This document shows positions 38,098 through 50,483 of a stretch of 64,000 nt of DNA, piece after piece. The notes beneath the pieces are model-generated. The model was not told where the DNA came from. It did not search any database and worked only from the letters and a program-made list of their open reading frames with translations. Position 1 is the first letter of the stretch; each line of letters begins with the position of its first letter. The stretch is from NCBI GenBank assembly GCA_963662155.1, contig OY759265.1:14726761-14790760 (forward strand), written 5' to 3'. Made by a program: the position numbers and the translations under genes. This stretch comes from Lamellibrachia columna (taxonomy: Eukaryota > Annelida > Polychaeta > Sabellida > Siboglinidae).

Positions 38098-38761
38098 GAA
38101 AATTGTTGGACAATGGCTTCCTTGTCCACTTGCCATCTGGAACTTGTTGTTTGGGATGGCAATCTTGTTAAACCTTGTTAAATGTTATTAAAGTCCATGT
38201 TTTGCTTAAATGTGGTTGCTGTTGAAAGGAGTTAGGTAATAACCTGTACAGTCTGTCATGTTTCTGTGAATTTCTTTCACATTTTAGTTAAATAATGTCA
38301 TCTCTCAAAAAGTGTGACTTTCATATCTCCACACTGCAGTCAGTATCTGCTGTGTCTATCAGTCATTCCTTTCTTGACTTGCCAGTCGGTAGAAAGGAGG
38401 TTGTAATAGTGCTCATATGCATTAAGTCTACTTCCCTAGTTGACAGAGGTTTCTTGTAATGTTCCTCTACCTATGAATGTCAGTTGTGGTCTACCGCTGT
38501 TCCACTGGCTTTGGACATGAAACCGGGCCAATGTCATCCACTTATATAACAGATACACTAAAAATATCTGCCTCGGGGATTCAGGCTAATAATCCCATCA
38601 ATTTTCATGGTCCTGTCCGTGTCTCTACAAACAAGATAATATTCATTCATGTCAGGCATCAGTAGTTTAGAGTCACTCATGTATTTCATCACTATTAGAT
38701 TACATACAACATCTGTCTTTTTATAGTGATGTTTACATGTATTTGCATTTTCATAACAGCA

Positions 38762-38938
38762 AAATACCATGTAGTGCCTAATAGAAGGCCATGCTCTAAC
38801 AAACATACCTAATAGAAATACCTAATAGAAATACCATGTAGTGCCTAATAGAAGGCCATGCTCTAACAAACATACCTAATAGAAATACCTAATAGAAATA
38901 CCATGTAGTGCCTAATAAAAGGCCATGCTCTAACAAAC
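38762..38938. repeat. 67-bp tandem repeat, 3 copies
   Basis: Units begin AAATACCATGTAGTGCC at 38762, 38829 and 38896 and are nearly identical. Confidence 0.93.
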
Positions 38939-39116
38939 AAGCACTCTCTTTGATATTAATACATGTTGTGTGTACATATTCACACAAGTTAGATCAACAA
39001 TTATTTCAATCTTTCAGTTTTTATAGCAGAATTACATTCATGCCAAAAAACCATGATTAGTATTAGTATCATAAATGTGCTCTTCCTCCTTGTTCCCTGC
39101 TGTACAGGGGTGAGGG

Positions 39117-39506
39117 TCAGGTAAAATATTGTCGAGCCGCTCTTTCTGTTCTTTCTTTCCATAGTTTTCTATCGGCCGTTCCCTCTCTCCATCTTTCATC
39201 CTCCCCCGATCTTCTCATGTCCCTCCTCACGCAGTCTTCCCATCTCAGCTGTGGCCTTCCCCTTTTCCTGCTTCATTGATGTTTTTCCACCTCTGTTCTC
39301 TTTGCTAGTTTGCTTGCATCCATTCTTACCAAGTGGTCTGCCCATCTCATCCTGCTTCTCACCAATCTTCCTATTAGGCTGCATTGCATCCCAACCTCTT
39401 TCCTTAGGTCGTTCATCCTTCTTCTGTCCACCCTCTTTGTTCTTGTTATTCGCCGAACCCAGTTATTCTCACACACTTGTAGCTTCTGTTGTTGTTGTTC
39501 TGTCAA
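39117..39506 (-). mobile_element. 3' end of a LINE reverse-transcriptase ORF (fragment, minus strand)
   Basis: Read on the minus strand, the segment encodes QVCENNWVRRITRTKRVDRR, then LIGRLVRSRMRWADHLVRMD. After a frameshift near 39265 it continues GRPQLRWEDCVRRDMRR and ends ERAARQYFT-stop at 39117-39119. This WxxxVxRM...GRPxxRWxDxV arrangement is the familiar C-terminal tail of many metazoan LINE polyproteins. The rest of the element is absent. It lies antisense inside the host intron. Confidence 0.8.
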
Positions 39507-40519
39507 CTATGAGTCATAAATATGTGTTAAAAAATCACATTAATGCCAAAAATTAAAGGTCGTATGAGTTTTTATCCCTTTAGTCACACAATGAATACAC
39601 ATCATGACTCAGGCATTCATTCAGGTGAGTGTATGTTCCAGATAATAACAAAGGTTTCATCAGAATCAATGTACTGTATATTGATTTTCCATTGTCATAT
39701 GTTTGCAGTGTTTGAATAATACATATGACATCAGAATGTTGGCAAATCCGATGTCATAGTTGGGGGAAATCCGAACCATCAGCACGTCAACGATCTACTT
39801 GAGACTTCCTCTTTGTAGAAAGTGTTCACAATTTCACATTTGTGTAAATAGTGTTTGGTTGGGTGGTCTTTTCAGTTACATTCCACTGAGTCGCCTCCAT
39901 CACATTTGTCCTTGCTGAGGAGGCTGCAAGATTTATTTAACTGGTCGAAGATGATTATCCGTCACAATGAAAGCTCATTGTGACAGGGATATTCAGACAA
40001 ATTAACCCTCGAACCTCTGTCTATGTACAGGCTTGCCAATAGTAATATACCATACAAAACTGATGTATTATGTTAGTATTATCATGACATGATTTTAGAA
40101 ACTTGAATGACCCTTCTAGCTCTGGACTTCTCAATACGTTTGTGACAAACATGGTCGTAAAACTTCAATAACCAATTATTAGTAGTAGCATTCGCAGCCA
40201 CATATCTACATAATGCCTGGTGAACTGAGAAGTACTGTGAGGCTTCCAGATGACAAGTAACGCTGAACACTGAGGCAGAAGTGGAACACAGCACAGTTAA
40301 AAAGCATGGAATGTAACCAACTGGGAACAATTGATTACTGATCCCAGCAGCAATGGTCAAGAATTTGTGTTGCTGTACTGTGGCGCCATCTTCTGAAAGG
40401 AGCGAACAACAGCATAGGATATCAGGTCTTTATTATGGGAAAACAAGCAAACTGCTCAAAACACATCTCTCCATCTCTTTTCTCTTCCCTCTTCCTCTCC
40501 CTCCAAATCTATTTCTTTC

Positions 40520-40845
40520 AGGCATCTCTCCAAGTCAGGCCTGGCCACACAGGCATCTCTCCAAGTCAGGCCTGGCCACACAGGCATCTCTCCAATCAGG
40601 CCTGGCCACACAGGCATCCCTCCAAGTCAGGCCTGGCCACACAAGCATCCCTCCAAGTCAGGCCTGGCCACACAGGCATCCCTCCAAGTCAGGCCTGGCC
40701 ACACAGGCATCCCTCCAAGTCAGGCCTGGCCACACAGGCATCCCTCCAAGTTAGGCCTGGCCACACAGGCATCCCTCCAAGTCAGGCCTGGCCACACAGG
40801 CATCCCTCCAAGTCAGGCCTGGCCACACAGGCATCTCTCCAGGTC
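40520..40845. repeat. 31-bp minisatellite, ~10.5 copies
   Basis: Units contain AGGCATCCCTCCAAGTCAGG then CCTGGCCACAC, with a CTCTCC/CCTCC variant at both ends and one 29-bp unit. Stop-free in two frames, it gives spurious RPGHTGIPPSQAW-type peptides. Confidence 0.95.
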
Positions 40846-40849
40846 ATGC

Positions 40850-42749
40850 TTCAGTCCAAACCCACACTGTGCCAACAAACATCTCCGCAGGGAAGGAAAC
40901 ATTCTAGTCAGATTTCATGTCTGCATACACATTACTCAGAGTCAATGCCAACAGGAAACTACATGGAATGCATTTCCTGGGAGCCCCAGGAATTTTCCCT
41001 CAACTCATCAGCTGCGGGAGAGACAGTGTGATGAACTGGAGTTGGGCCTGATTAAGTCTGCTGGTCTGTATAAATGCAGCATCACAAATTATTGTATATA
41101 TTCAGTGCTGCTGTATTCATTTGTCTGATGATGTTTTATTAGTTAGAAGCTGTATCTGTCATCGTCAAGTCATAGCACGCAACCTTAGGCATTCACTGTT
41201 ACCTTTTCCCATTGGGTTTGAGAATCCTGGATTTAGGATTTACAGTGGTTTATTACCTTGGCATTAACATTAGCTCCAAAATGGATATACTGGGGTAGAT
41301 GAAATGTGTATTATATTTATAGTAAACTACTCCACTGTACTTGAGGATATATAAATCAGTGTGTGTGGCCCACAGCATACGCAGGAAAGCTCCATGAATG
41401 TATAACTGCTTCCAGATAACATTTGACCCTACTGCCCAGAAACAACATTACCCTGATCTATTAGCCAGGAATTCCTGGCATGTGAAACTGATATGGGATA
41501 CAGGTGTTTCTGGGTTAATTAATCTTGAATTATCTGCTTTATTTCGTGAATGGTTCCGAAATGAACTCACACAGAATTAGCATCAAATAACTAATCAAAT
41601 CAGGTGCACAAACGGCGTGAAGAGAGGTTTAGAAAGACATCAATAGCAGAAGTTGGGAAAATGTCAGACGATAAACAGCAGAAGATGTCCAAGTGCAAAA
41701 ATTTTACATTTGTGGACATATCATGGCGTGAATGTTGAAACAGTATGTGACATTTTTATTTGGATTTTGGATGATAAAAATGTTGGTAACAATTATGACA
41801 ATTTAGACAGCACGTACGAAATGGAAAAGAGTTTATTAGGACACAACCTGTACAATGATTATTTAATTTAATTATTTAATGTGTATGCAAACAGAAATGT
41901 GTATTCTAGATTTGCATGAGCACGTAGTAAACAAGCAAAATTAATAAAAAATGATGGCAGATAATATAGACCAACATAGATATTACTAAATCGTGGGCTA
42001 ACATGCTTGCACGTGAATGAACGCACAAAATAATGAAAAAATTGGACTGCCCAGTTTTGTAATGCTTAGGAAAGATAAAAAATGGCTGTTGTATATGTAA
42101 AGGAATTAATTCAGACAAATAAAATAAAAATGGAATCGGAAACTATGAAGATTATGAAGCTGCTATTTAATGCAATAAAAATAATGGCTAATTCCAATTA
42201 ACCATAGTGTCGGCTCTAATCTGGCCCAGCTATTAGCAATGAGGATGACAAACATATCAGAATACAAACATGGCAGTTAGTATAGGGTATCATATAGATT
42301 AATCATGCCTGTAAGTAATAAACCGCCCTGACACTCGGTCAGGTTTGTGAAATAAAAGTAAGACAGGATTGTGGGTGAACTTGTAGATCTGCATTGTTTT
42401 AATGTTATGCAATAACCACATCATGTGCGAATAATCACCATAAATAGTAAAAATGTGGATATATACAGACAATCACCACATAACAATGCAAACTCCCAGA
42501 ACACACCCAAACCCTATTTAAATGTGGAGGTTTGAGCGATGAACATATCCAGTGATTGCAACTGGGAGGGCAGGGACGATCACCTAATTGTTCTATCATC
42601 AGTACATCTAGCAAAAATGTCCATCTTCTCGATGGGATTACTTGGTAGTTCATGGTTACCAAATATCAGGATACACAACATTACCAAAGAAATATTCATG
42701 CCTTGGTACTTGGTGCTACCAGATTGCGACGTGATACTGGTAGTTGTAG

Positions 42750-42815
<66 letters not shown>

Positions 42816-44550
42816 GACGTAACTTAGAACAATTGATGGAAACATGTATAATTGTACATAATTGTTCACATAGCATTGCGAACAGTTGTACATAATAACT
42901 ACATAGGTTAATTTGATTGTTCGTAGAAAAGGTAATAGCAGGGGTGAATTTTGAAAAAAGTAAAACTAAGACGACCCGACCGTGGGGTTGTGGATTAACC
43001 CCTGAAAGTTTGACACCCGAGATGCAAAGCGTCTAGGAGAAATAGCATAGCATGCAAACATACGGTGGATTATAGTAAGATTTGTTATATACAGTTTTGT
43101 TGTCCATATGAACAATGATGGCAGCATTGTTGACGTACCTTAATCCCATCTGATATATGTGCTGAATTGCTCAGTAACTTGAGCCTAAATTACATGGCAG
43201 TGATGACAACCTCTGATTGAGAACATAATTAAATAGATGCATTGCCAAATGTCAGTCATCAAATCTATTCTCAAGTGTACCTAGGCAGTGATGTTTATAC
43301 TGATATAGGCCTTCGATTTATCTTGCATTCAACAGTGATGACTAACTAACTAACCAGAAGGCATAGTTCTGCAACCTCTCACCCCTTGACTTGGCGGTCG
43401 GATAGCTAACGTGGAGGGGCGATTTCTTTTTTCATGTATTTTAACATAATTATAGGGTTTCTTGAAACTACACAGGAGAGTAGCATGAAGTGAGGCAGCT
43501 CTTCTCAATATGCTCGGCCTGTTTGATCCGTGTATTGGCATCTTAACCTGTGTGTCAAATTAATGGAAATAATTATTCCCAAAATAACAAAATCATGCCA
43601 CATTTTTCATTGAACCATCATCTGGTAATATTGTTCTGATATTTTATTAATGTTATTCTTATGATTATTATATTGTGACCTGTTTATTATGAAGTAAACT
43701 ATGTTTCATTTCAAAATAATTAATTTTAATGTGGTGTTCTGTCATACGCTACATCAAAATAAATTATTGTGAGAAAATAGCAAGCATTTGGAGGATGTTG
43801 CGTTTGGTGCTACCATCTAGTGGATTAAATTGTATTGTTGGTCCGATTGATGCTGCCACCTGTTGCACTATTGAGAGACACGAGTGTGACGGCTGTTGTA
43901 CTAACGAGTTTTAATCGACCCACCAGTTAATCTCGTATTATTGATTTAGCGCTGACACTACGTGATAGCGGTGTAGCTCAGTGCATAAACACTTGCACAT
44001 GTGGATGACAATTGACAACTGTCGGTGCAGAGTAAAAACTAGTCTCTATAGGGTCCGCTGAAAGTGGCTATGTTTGAAAGACTTGATTTTGTTGTTAGGC
44101 CTATGTCATTTCAACTCGTAATGAAGTAGCCAAGAAAATATCTTCAATTATTAGTCGAGACGTCGATGTACTTGCAGAGTCACTACCTGATGAACCAGAA
44201 ATGAAGTAGGTGTATTACAAGACGCAGTATCTATTACGACTCGCTTTATAAAACACTGTATGAACAGTTATTCGCAGACGTGAGTCACAACAGTGCGTGC
44301 TAGAGTTGTTTGTTTCGACTGTCGCAGTGTAGGGTACAAAGAACTCGAGAAGAACACACAAGTAAGATTTTCTTTAGCCGTCGCGTGACTGTTGACATTA
44401 GATGGAAACAGTCAAGGGTCGCACAAGGGCAGGTTTACAGTCCTTACCAAAGTTTGTAAACAAGAAGCCGTACTAGAAAGATGAACGATTCGTGATTTAT
44501 GTTGGCATAAGAGGATTGGTAATATGATGACATAGGCGCACATTTATTAC
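40850..44550. other. No gene seen apart from the (TA)n tract
   Basis: AT-rich intronic sequence. CpG frequency rises slightly at 43900-44500, but no exon was recognised. Confidence 0.45.
42751..42812. repeat. (TA)n microsatellite
   Basis: About 60 bp of TA. Confidence 0.95.
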
Positions 44551-44554
44551 ATGC

Positions 44555-44557
44555 ACA

Positions 44558-44593
<36 letters not shown>

Positions 44594-44608
44594 CACGCAC
44601 ACACACAG
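44555..44608. repeat. (CGCA)n microsatellite
   Basis: About 50 bp of CGCA/CACA repeats. Confidence 0.93.
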
Positions 44609-44809
44609 TAGACGTGTACACACAACCCTAGGTTTTATGTAACTTTTATTAAAAATAACTGTTCATTATAAATTCCATAATACTACTTACAACTGCGGGT
44701 CTTGTTAATTGTCAACAGTTTCAACTAATCATGTTTTGAAGCCAGTGCATCAGTCTCCCAGTATAACTATGTACCTGCATGTACATGAAAGACAAAATTA
44801 TATAATTAT

Positions 44810-44945
44810 GCAAGTACGTGTGCGTATTTACGTACGTACGTATTTTTGCACGTACATATTTACGTGCGTACGCATTTACGTACGTACGTGTTAACATATG
44901 TATGTGCATGTGATATATGTATGTACGTGCGTACTTGTATACAGG
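44810..44945. repeat. Cryptic GTAC/CGTA-rich simple sequence
   Basis: Irregular TACGTACGTAC and TGTATGTACG motifs with strong self-complementarity. Confidence 0.75.
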
Positions 44946-45329
44946 TGTTATGTATAATAATGTATACACACACGCAACAATTTGAGAAAATCCCTGCATA
45001 ATTATAATTATTTACACCCTGTAACTTGCCAGATGCGTTGACGGCAATGCCAGCAGTGTTTTTCACCTGTTGGCAATACATTGGACCCTGGGTACGTTAC
45101 TAACGGTATACTAAATTATATCTATGCATAATACGCGCAGTGTCATGTTCCTGTAGTGTATGCATATGATAATGAGGCGCTTCGTAAATCAGGCTGTTTA
45201 TGAGCTCATCTAGACGGTTGATGTCTAGATTATTACCGACTGCTTGCGTACATAGTCATAGGGGCCTGTATCTGAGTTGAAGAGGGTTTGCATTTCTGGC
45301 CAGCCGTAATTGCGTTTGACAACCCCATA

Positions 45330-45960
45330 AATTACGCGCATCTTAACACTGGCGCAGCGACGGGTGACAGCGCGGCGTACGTATGTACGTCGTGATGGGT
45401 CGATGTCGCCGCTACTGGTGACTGATGCAGCCGCTGGCCGCCTCCGACGATGTGATTGACTGGTCCCGTCCCACGTGATTACTCCTCTGACCTCAGTCGC
45501 CCGCATCCACACGGCTCTGGTGGCGCTGCGTCTCCGAGGTGTCTCCCGCTGCTCGTGCAACGTTTCCGCTTCGCTGTAGCGGGCACACGACCGAGAGAGA
45601 ATCCCGTCGGAACGAGATCAGTTCGTCGGTGTCTCTGGCAGCGATATCGTTGGCTCGCCCTCGCCACTGATGCAGTGACAACACCGGCCCAGTCAATCAG
45701 TTCGCCGCTGCTGCCGCTTCCAACGCCGCCAGCCTGACCCGGTTTCTATTCCGAGTATTTGAGCGGGAGCTGGACGGGCTCGTAGCGGCGCAGCGCGTGA
45801 GAATTCCGCCCTGTCGTGACGTCGTCGGATCAACCGCGTGCATAGGCCACAGTCGATGCTGATTTAGTGAACGACGACAGTACTCGGAAACCATGACGAC
45901 GACGATCGTAAACGACAAGTCTTACTGGTGAGTAGCTAGCGCGTCCCCATGGGGTTTCCA
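45330..45960 (+). promoter_or_regulatory. CpG-rich island, probable intronic promoter
   Basis: In a window that is otherwise AT-rich and CpG-poor, this ~600-bp stretch is dense in CpG. No TATA box is evident. A CRE-like TGACGTCG occurs at 45818-45825, about 70 bp upstream of the ATG at 45893. The short open frames on both strands here are products of base composition. Its position just upstream of a Kozak ATG and a strong 5' splice site is the main reason to call a promoter for the + strand gene. A divergent minus-strand transcript cannot be excluded. Confidence 0.5.
45893..45927 (+). CDS. Candidate alternative first coding exon (MTTTIVNDKSY...)
   Basis: An ATG in good Kozak context (A at -3) at 45893 opens an 11-codon frame, MTTTIVNDKSY plus TG. 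It runs into a strong donor, TG|GTGAGTAG, at 45927/45928. The exon lies at the downstream edge of a CpG-rich island, where first exons usually sit. It ends in phase 2 and therefore joins the 63644 exon in frame (TG+C gives Cys, followed by THSHENPF). This would yield a short isoform made almost only of the C-terminal module. No in-frame stop is forced at the junction. The transcription start is not identifiable by eye; the 5'UTR would be GC-rich and lie roughly in 45500-45892. The assignment is an inference from island, Kozak context, donor and phase together, each of which is seen directly. Confidence 0.5.
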
Positions 45961-46245
45961 TCGACTCCGTGTCTCGTTGTGGCGGCCGGCTGGTCGTCTG
46001 CTGCTATTGTTCCTGTGTGTCCAATTAATGCAGTGTTGCCTGGAGGAGATAACGCTTCCCTGTGGCCTCGACTTCCCTTGGCCCTGTGGCCAAGGATATT
46101 GGCGTCCCTTCAGTTTGCCTTTATTCCTAGGCAAATAGAATCCCGGATAACAATCGTATGATAATGCACGGTGCAAGGAAGGAAGAAGAACACGCATAAC
46201 AAGTTGTGTCCTTTGAGTTTATGTGCATAATTTACAATCCTGACA

Positions 46246-46415
46246 TGGCGGTTATTGCTTGGCGGTTGTTACTTGGTGGTTATTACTTGGCGGTTGTTAC
46301 TTGGTGGTTGTTACTTGGCGGTTGTTACTTGGTGGTTGTTACTTGGCGGTTGTTACTTGGCGGTTGTTACTTGGCAGTTGTTACTTGGCGGTTATTACTT
46401 GGTGGTTATTACTTG
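46246..46415. repeat. 14-bp minisatellite, ~12 copies, downstream of the CpG island
   Basis: Unit TTACTTGGCGGTTG, with GGTGG, GGCAG and TTATT variants. Each unit carries a TTGGC (NFI half-site-like) or TTGGCGG element. It lies 320 bp inside the putative intron after the 45927 donor. Confidence 0.93.
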
Positions 46416-47956
46416 CCTGAAATTTTGGGTTCTAATACAGGAATAACTGTAACAAGGCTTTTTTTTTACAATCCACATTATGTTGCAAATGTACCTCTTT
46501 TGAGGGATAGTTTACGTTGCGGACATAGATCCACAGAGTTAGTGTCTTATTTATCATGTGTCAGGTTTTTAGCTGATGCTTTGTTTACGTGATGAGCACC
46601 TCCAATCCCATGTGAAAACACATGCCCTTTAGTTGTTGGAATTTGTTTACAATTATCCAATTGCTGCAAGGAAAACTAGTACTTAAGACTATGAAGGCCT
46701 CCCAGTGGGAACCATGACATCACACAGTGATTTATATCTGCTCTGTAGCTTACAGCTATTCGGCCATGTGTGACCAGACTTCAATTGTGGCAGTCAGTGT
46801 CATTCCACAGCCGTGTTGTTCACTGCAGCATGTCTTCATGATTCCTTGCCAAAAAACACTGAATAGAAGATTGAATAGCTCTTTGATGTGACCTGGTTTC
46901 ATAAATGTTCCATGTCAACCCAGTCTCTCAACGAAAAATCTCTTCATTAATCCTGACTAAGACTGAGGCAGAAGTGCTTCATTTAGCCAGTTAATAGGTC
47001 ACAGCACAGCCACTGTCTGCTGACATTTATAGGATCACAACTTGCTGGGTATAACCAGTATATAGATGGAGTCCCAACATCATGCATAGGTCATTTGGCC
47101 TCATTTGCCACCATCCATGGAAGCCAACCTGATTTGCAGTACAGAAATTACAAATAATAAAAAGGGCACATCCGAATGTAAAATGTCACCAACAGATATG
47201 AGAACTAGAGCAAGAGATGGCTCATTAAATGTTCACGTGCTTAGTCGTTAACCAACTTTGTTAATACAAGCACAATAGGTCACGTCCGAGCCGTTTGACT
47301 AGAAAACACAATATTATCAATAATGTAGACAGTCTACTAAATTTTAATCCATGATATTGCAAATCATTAATAATGCTTCATGTCATTTCAATGGGGGCAT
47401 GGAGTCTTGATGGTTTCATCGATATAGCAATGGAAAATTAATGAGTCCTTGTCATATGTAGTTTGCATAAATCTATGCACCTTGGTACAATTTGTAATCA
47501 GCTATCAGTTACTATGGTGATGTCCAATTTCTGCCATCTGTTGTTGGTGATGCCTTGTGTACATCCAGATGTCAAATGATACCCTGAAGGTACGCTAATT
47601 GTTAGTTACTGTCCATCTGTAGCTTATTAGCTGAGGTACCTTTCAACGGACACCACAGTCTTGTGGTTGCTAACTAATATGCACACTACAAAGACAATTA
47701 AGTAATTGGTTATCTTTTCTAAAAGAGACTCAATTACCCCACACTAATGAGCCTTTTCTCAATTTGTATACTCCAAGTCCACTCTAGTCTTCCCCCATTT
47801 TGTGAACGTTCCTCTCTGTTGACATAGCATCAAGGAACATCAGATGGCAGAAGGTTGAATTTGCTCCTTCTCTAATCTCCCAGATTAGCAGGTTGTCTTT
47901 AGAAACCTCCCCAATCCCAGCTTTTTGGCATTTGTCCACTCTTCCTATTTAGACTG

Positions 47957-47959
<3 letters not shown>

Positions 47960-48047
<88 letters not shown>
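47960..48047. repeat. (AT)n microsatellite
   Basis: About 87 bp of AT. Confidence 0.95.
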
Positions 48048-48048
<1 letters not shown>

Positions 48049-48794
48049 CCGATATTTCATTTGGGAAAGTGCTATGTAAGTGCAAGTGTTATCTGATCTA
48101 TCTGTGCATATGTGTTATTGATAATATTACAAAAACTTCTATTGTGCCTAAATCCTCGAAAACCCGAGCTTAGATGTGCATCAAAGGAAGGGTTAGGCAA
48201 TCTCTAAATCAATAATAAAGTTTAAAAAACAGCATTAGGGAGATGCAAATAGAACAGTTGCATGCAGGTTTTTGTACCCAGGTAAAGCAGACATTGTTTC
48301 TCTGCAAGCCATGTTGTTTACTTGGCATCTGCCTCCACCTATCACTGTCAGCAGACTCCAGCTGGGTAGAGCCCCCCCCCAGTACCCTTCCTGCACTTGG
48401 GGGTACACTGACTCAAGGGGGCGTTGTATTGCACATTTCCATAACACTTGTAGAGTCTTTCATCCACGTCTGGCTTCACCTTTTGTGTGTCTTAACTCGC
48501 CCTGGGGAGTTTGGTTGACTGCAGTTGCAGTAAAACTTCTTCAGTCCTTGGCTTTTGTTGGTTTTGTGCATGTCTGTATGCAGGGGTGGTAGACACGGTT
48601 GAGTGGATAGGGTAAATAGCAGCATCAAATTCTACCCAATCCTTTTATTCAGTGGGTGGTGAACATAACATCCACACCAACCCTTACACTTCTGAAGAAT
48701 GCCCCGCACCACCAATGTGGCATATTATTGTGACAATAGCACAATGCATATGAAGATAGCAGAGGCACCAGTACCAATTCTAGTAATGCTAAAT

Positions 48795-48985
48795 AAAAAA
48801 GGTATTCTTATATAGCCCTTGTCTTGTATTGTCTTGTATTGTTACTGGCCAACACTCCTATGGAGTCAAACGGTCAGGGTTGGGTGTGAATGCTATTTAG
48901 TCATGTTTGTTTGGGGCTAGGTGTGTGATCCAGTCCTTGGGACTGCTCAAAATGCTTTGCAATTCACTCATTTTTTATAGTGGAG
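48795..48985 (-). mobile_element. SINE 3'-tail fragments (minus strand)
   Basis: On the minus strand the segment contains GCAAAGCATTTTGAGCAGTC...CCAAGGACTGGATCACA and AGGGCTATATAAGAATACC, the tail modules of the SINE family above. They are separated by ~90 bp that include a short TTGTATTGTC duplication. The head is missing. Confidence 0.45.
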
Positions 48986-50483
48986 GTAGGTACATCCACA
49001 TTTAATAATAGACCTTCACCATCACTAGCTGTCAGTTCACCATTGTGTACATCCATTGTGTACATCCATTTGCCTCAATCCTCTGCCATTCTGAGTCCAT
49101 ACAGACTTCAGAGGCTTCTTCCAAAATACAAGGAAACGGTTCTTCAAGACTGAAAAATTTCTCCATTGACCTCCACATCTATGTCAAACTGACACCACTG
49201 TATGGTCACTTGTTGGAATGGAACATATACTTGTTACTACAAACCCAAGTAAAGAGGCCCTGAAGCTGTGCAATGTGCTTCCTTGTAGATGAGTCTCTCA
49301 AAGGCCACATTTAGGAGCTGCTCATTCTAGCAGTGTCAGTCAATATCATTTGAATAATGGATAGGAGGCATTGGCCTGAGTGGCATTCCTCCCTGTCATT
49401 AGCCCACTCAGTCAGTCCCCTGCTGTATGCATGATTCCAGGCACCCTGACCACTCAAGGTTGACCAGTTGGCTTGACCACTCAAGGTTGACCAGTCCATA
49501 GTGGGAACATCCAGAATAGTTGATGTTATTAAATGGCTATTTGATTTGTCTAGAAGTCTATGGTGAGATGGATAGCCTTGGTGCTGGTGGGTTATACAGG
49601 GAAATATAGACTGCATGTGGAGAGGGTGATCTATGTCCAAGGAGCCTGGTGATTACCCCAGTGGGGGGCTAATTAAGCACAACCCCTGGAATTACCCCCA
49701 AATCCTGTGCTATCCCAGCTCTACCACCCAGCTCTAGGATAGATCATTTCTTCTTCTTTTCTTCTTCCATTTAAGTTCAAAACTCTATGTTAACCACATA
49801 GAAATGTGGCTAGAGTATTTACACATGGCCTATTTCAGTTTAGTTTAAGCCATGATGTAATGCATGGTAATGCACACAGGACTCTATACCACTGTACAAC
49901 ATTTGATCCCATGGGAATCAACATTCCCACACAAGTCATAATGATATTAAATGCAATCAGATATGACATATATGTATTATTGCCTAATTTGCCACGCTGA
50001 CACGTTAACATAATATACTGTACCATGTACCTGGTTTTGGGGGGACACTTCCCATTTTTTTTACCAAATTTTATGTCCTCATTCCTGAACCTCCTGCATT
50101 TCCAAAATGCCAAACTTTATACAAAACATGTGATGCAGTTTACTATCATCTAGATAAAATACTCAACACAATTTCTCAGTGATAATCACAAAAACAGACT
50201 CCAAATGAGGGCTGTGATCAATCTCAGCACCACATGTTTACTGCATTCATTGATAGTGCTCAGTTTGCTGTATTTCTTGCTGGCCTTCAGATAGCTGTGG
50301 CATGATCTGCCAATCAGCTGTAGGATAGGATTACCCAACCCTGGCAGCAAGGTTGTATATTTGCTTTACTTACCTCTTCACACCCTAGTGGGTGCATATG
50401 GCCACTCAGTAACTTCCGTCATTTCATGCGATCTCCAGCTGTATTCTCTGCCATATTCCAAGACTTCCTTCCCAGTTGTTCTC

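Larger units (their letters stand above)
36025..38180 (+). mobile_element. CR1/jockey-type non-LTR retrotransposon, 5'-truncated and inactivated
   Basis: The element contains most of a reverse-transcriptase frame in pieces. The first piece, 36031-36237, encodes the linker before the RT domain. The second (36407-37027) holds the fingers and palm start, with KSPGVDGIPQKLLKEI and ENYRPVSLTSV. The third (37009-37728) holds VDVVYLDFQKAFDKVPH, SGVPQGSVLGPILF and the catalytic FADDTKVF box. The last (37741-38097) encodes the C-terminal region ending near WNKLPNDCVNASSVNMF. The endonuclease domain is absent. Lesions include a 119-bp tandem duplication, a deletion with frameshift inside RT and an in-frame TGA. 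The 3' end has short TTGTTAAA-like repeats (38165-38190). It lies in the host intron in sense orientation. Confidence 0.9.
46420..50480. other. No gene seen outside the (AT)n tract and SINE tail
   Basis: Intronic AT-rich sequence. A tandem pair TGACCACTCAAGGTTGACCAG lies near 49450-49492. No coding exon was recognised. Confidence 0.45.

Noticed and set aside
40082..40360. 92-codon minus frame ending CHKRIEKSRARRVIQVSKIM
   Set aside because: Looked transposase-like, but no catalytic motif or terminal repeats could be found.
43965..44040. tRNA-like GGTGTAGCTCAGTGCATAAA
   Set aside because: The A-box resembles a tRNA, but there is no B-box (GGTTCGANNCC) and no cloverleaf can be folded.
45225..45918. 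Arg/Ala-rich open frames on both strands of the CpG island
   Set aside because: High GC lowers stop frequency; no conserved motif or splice structure except the 45893 exon.
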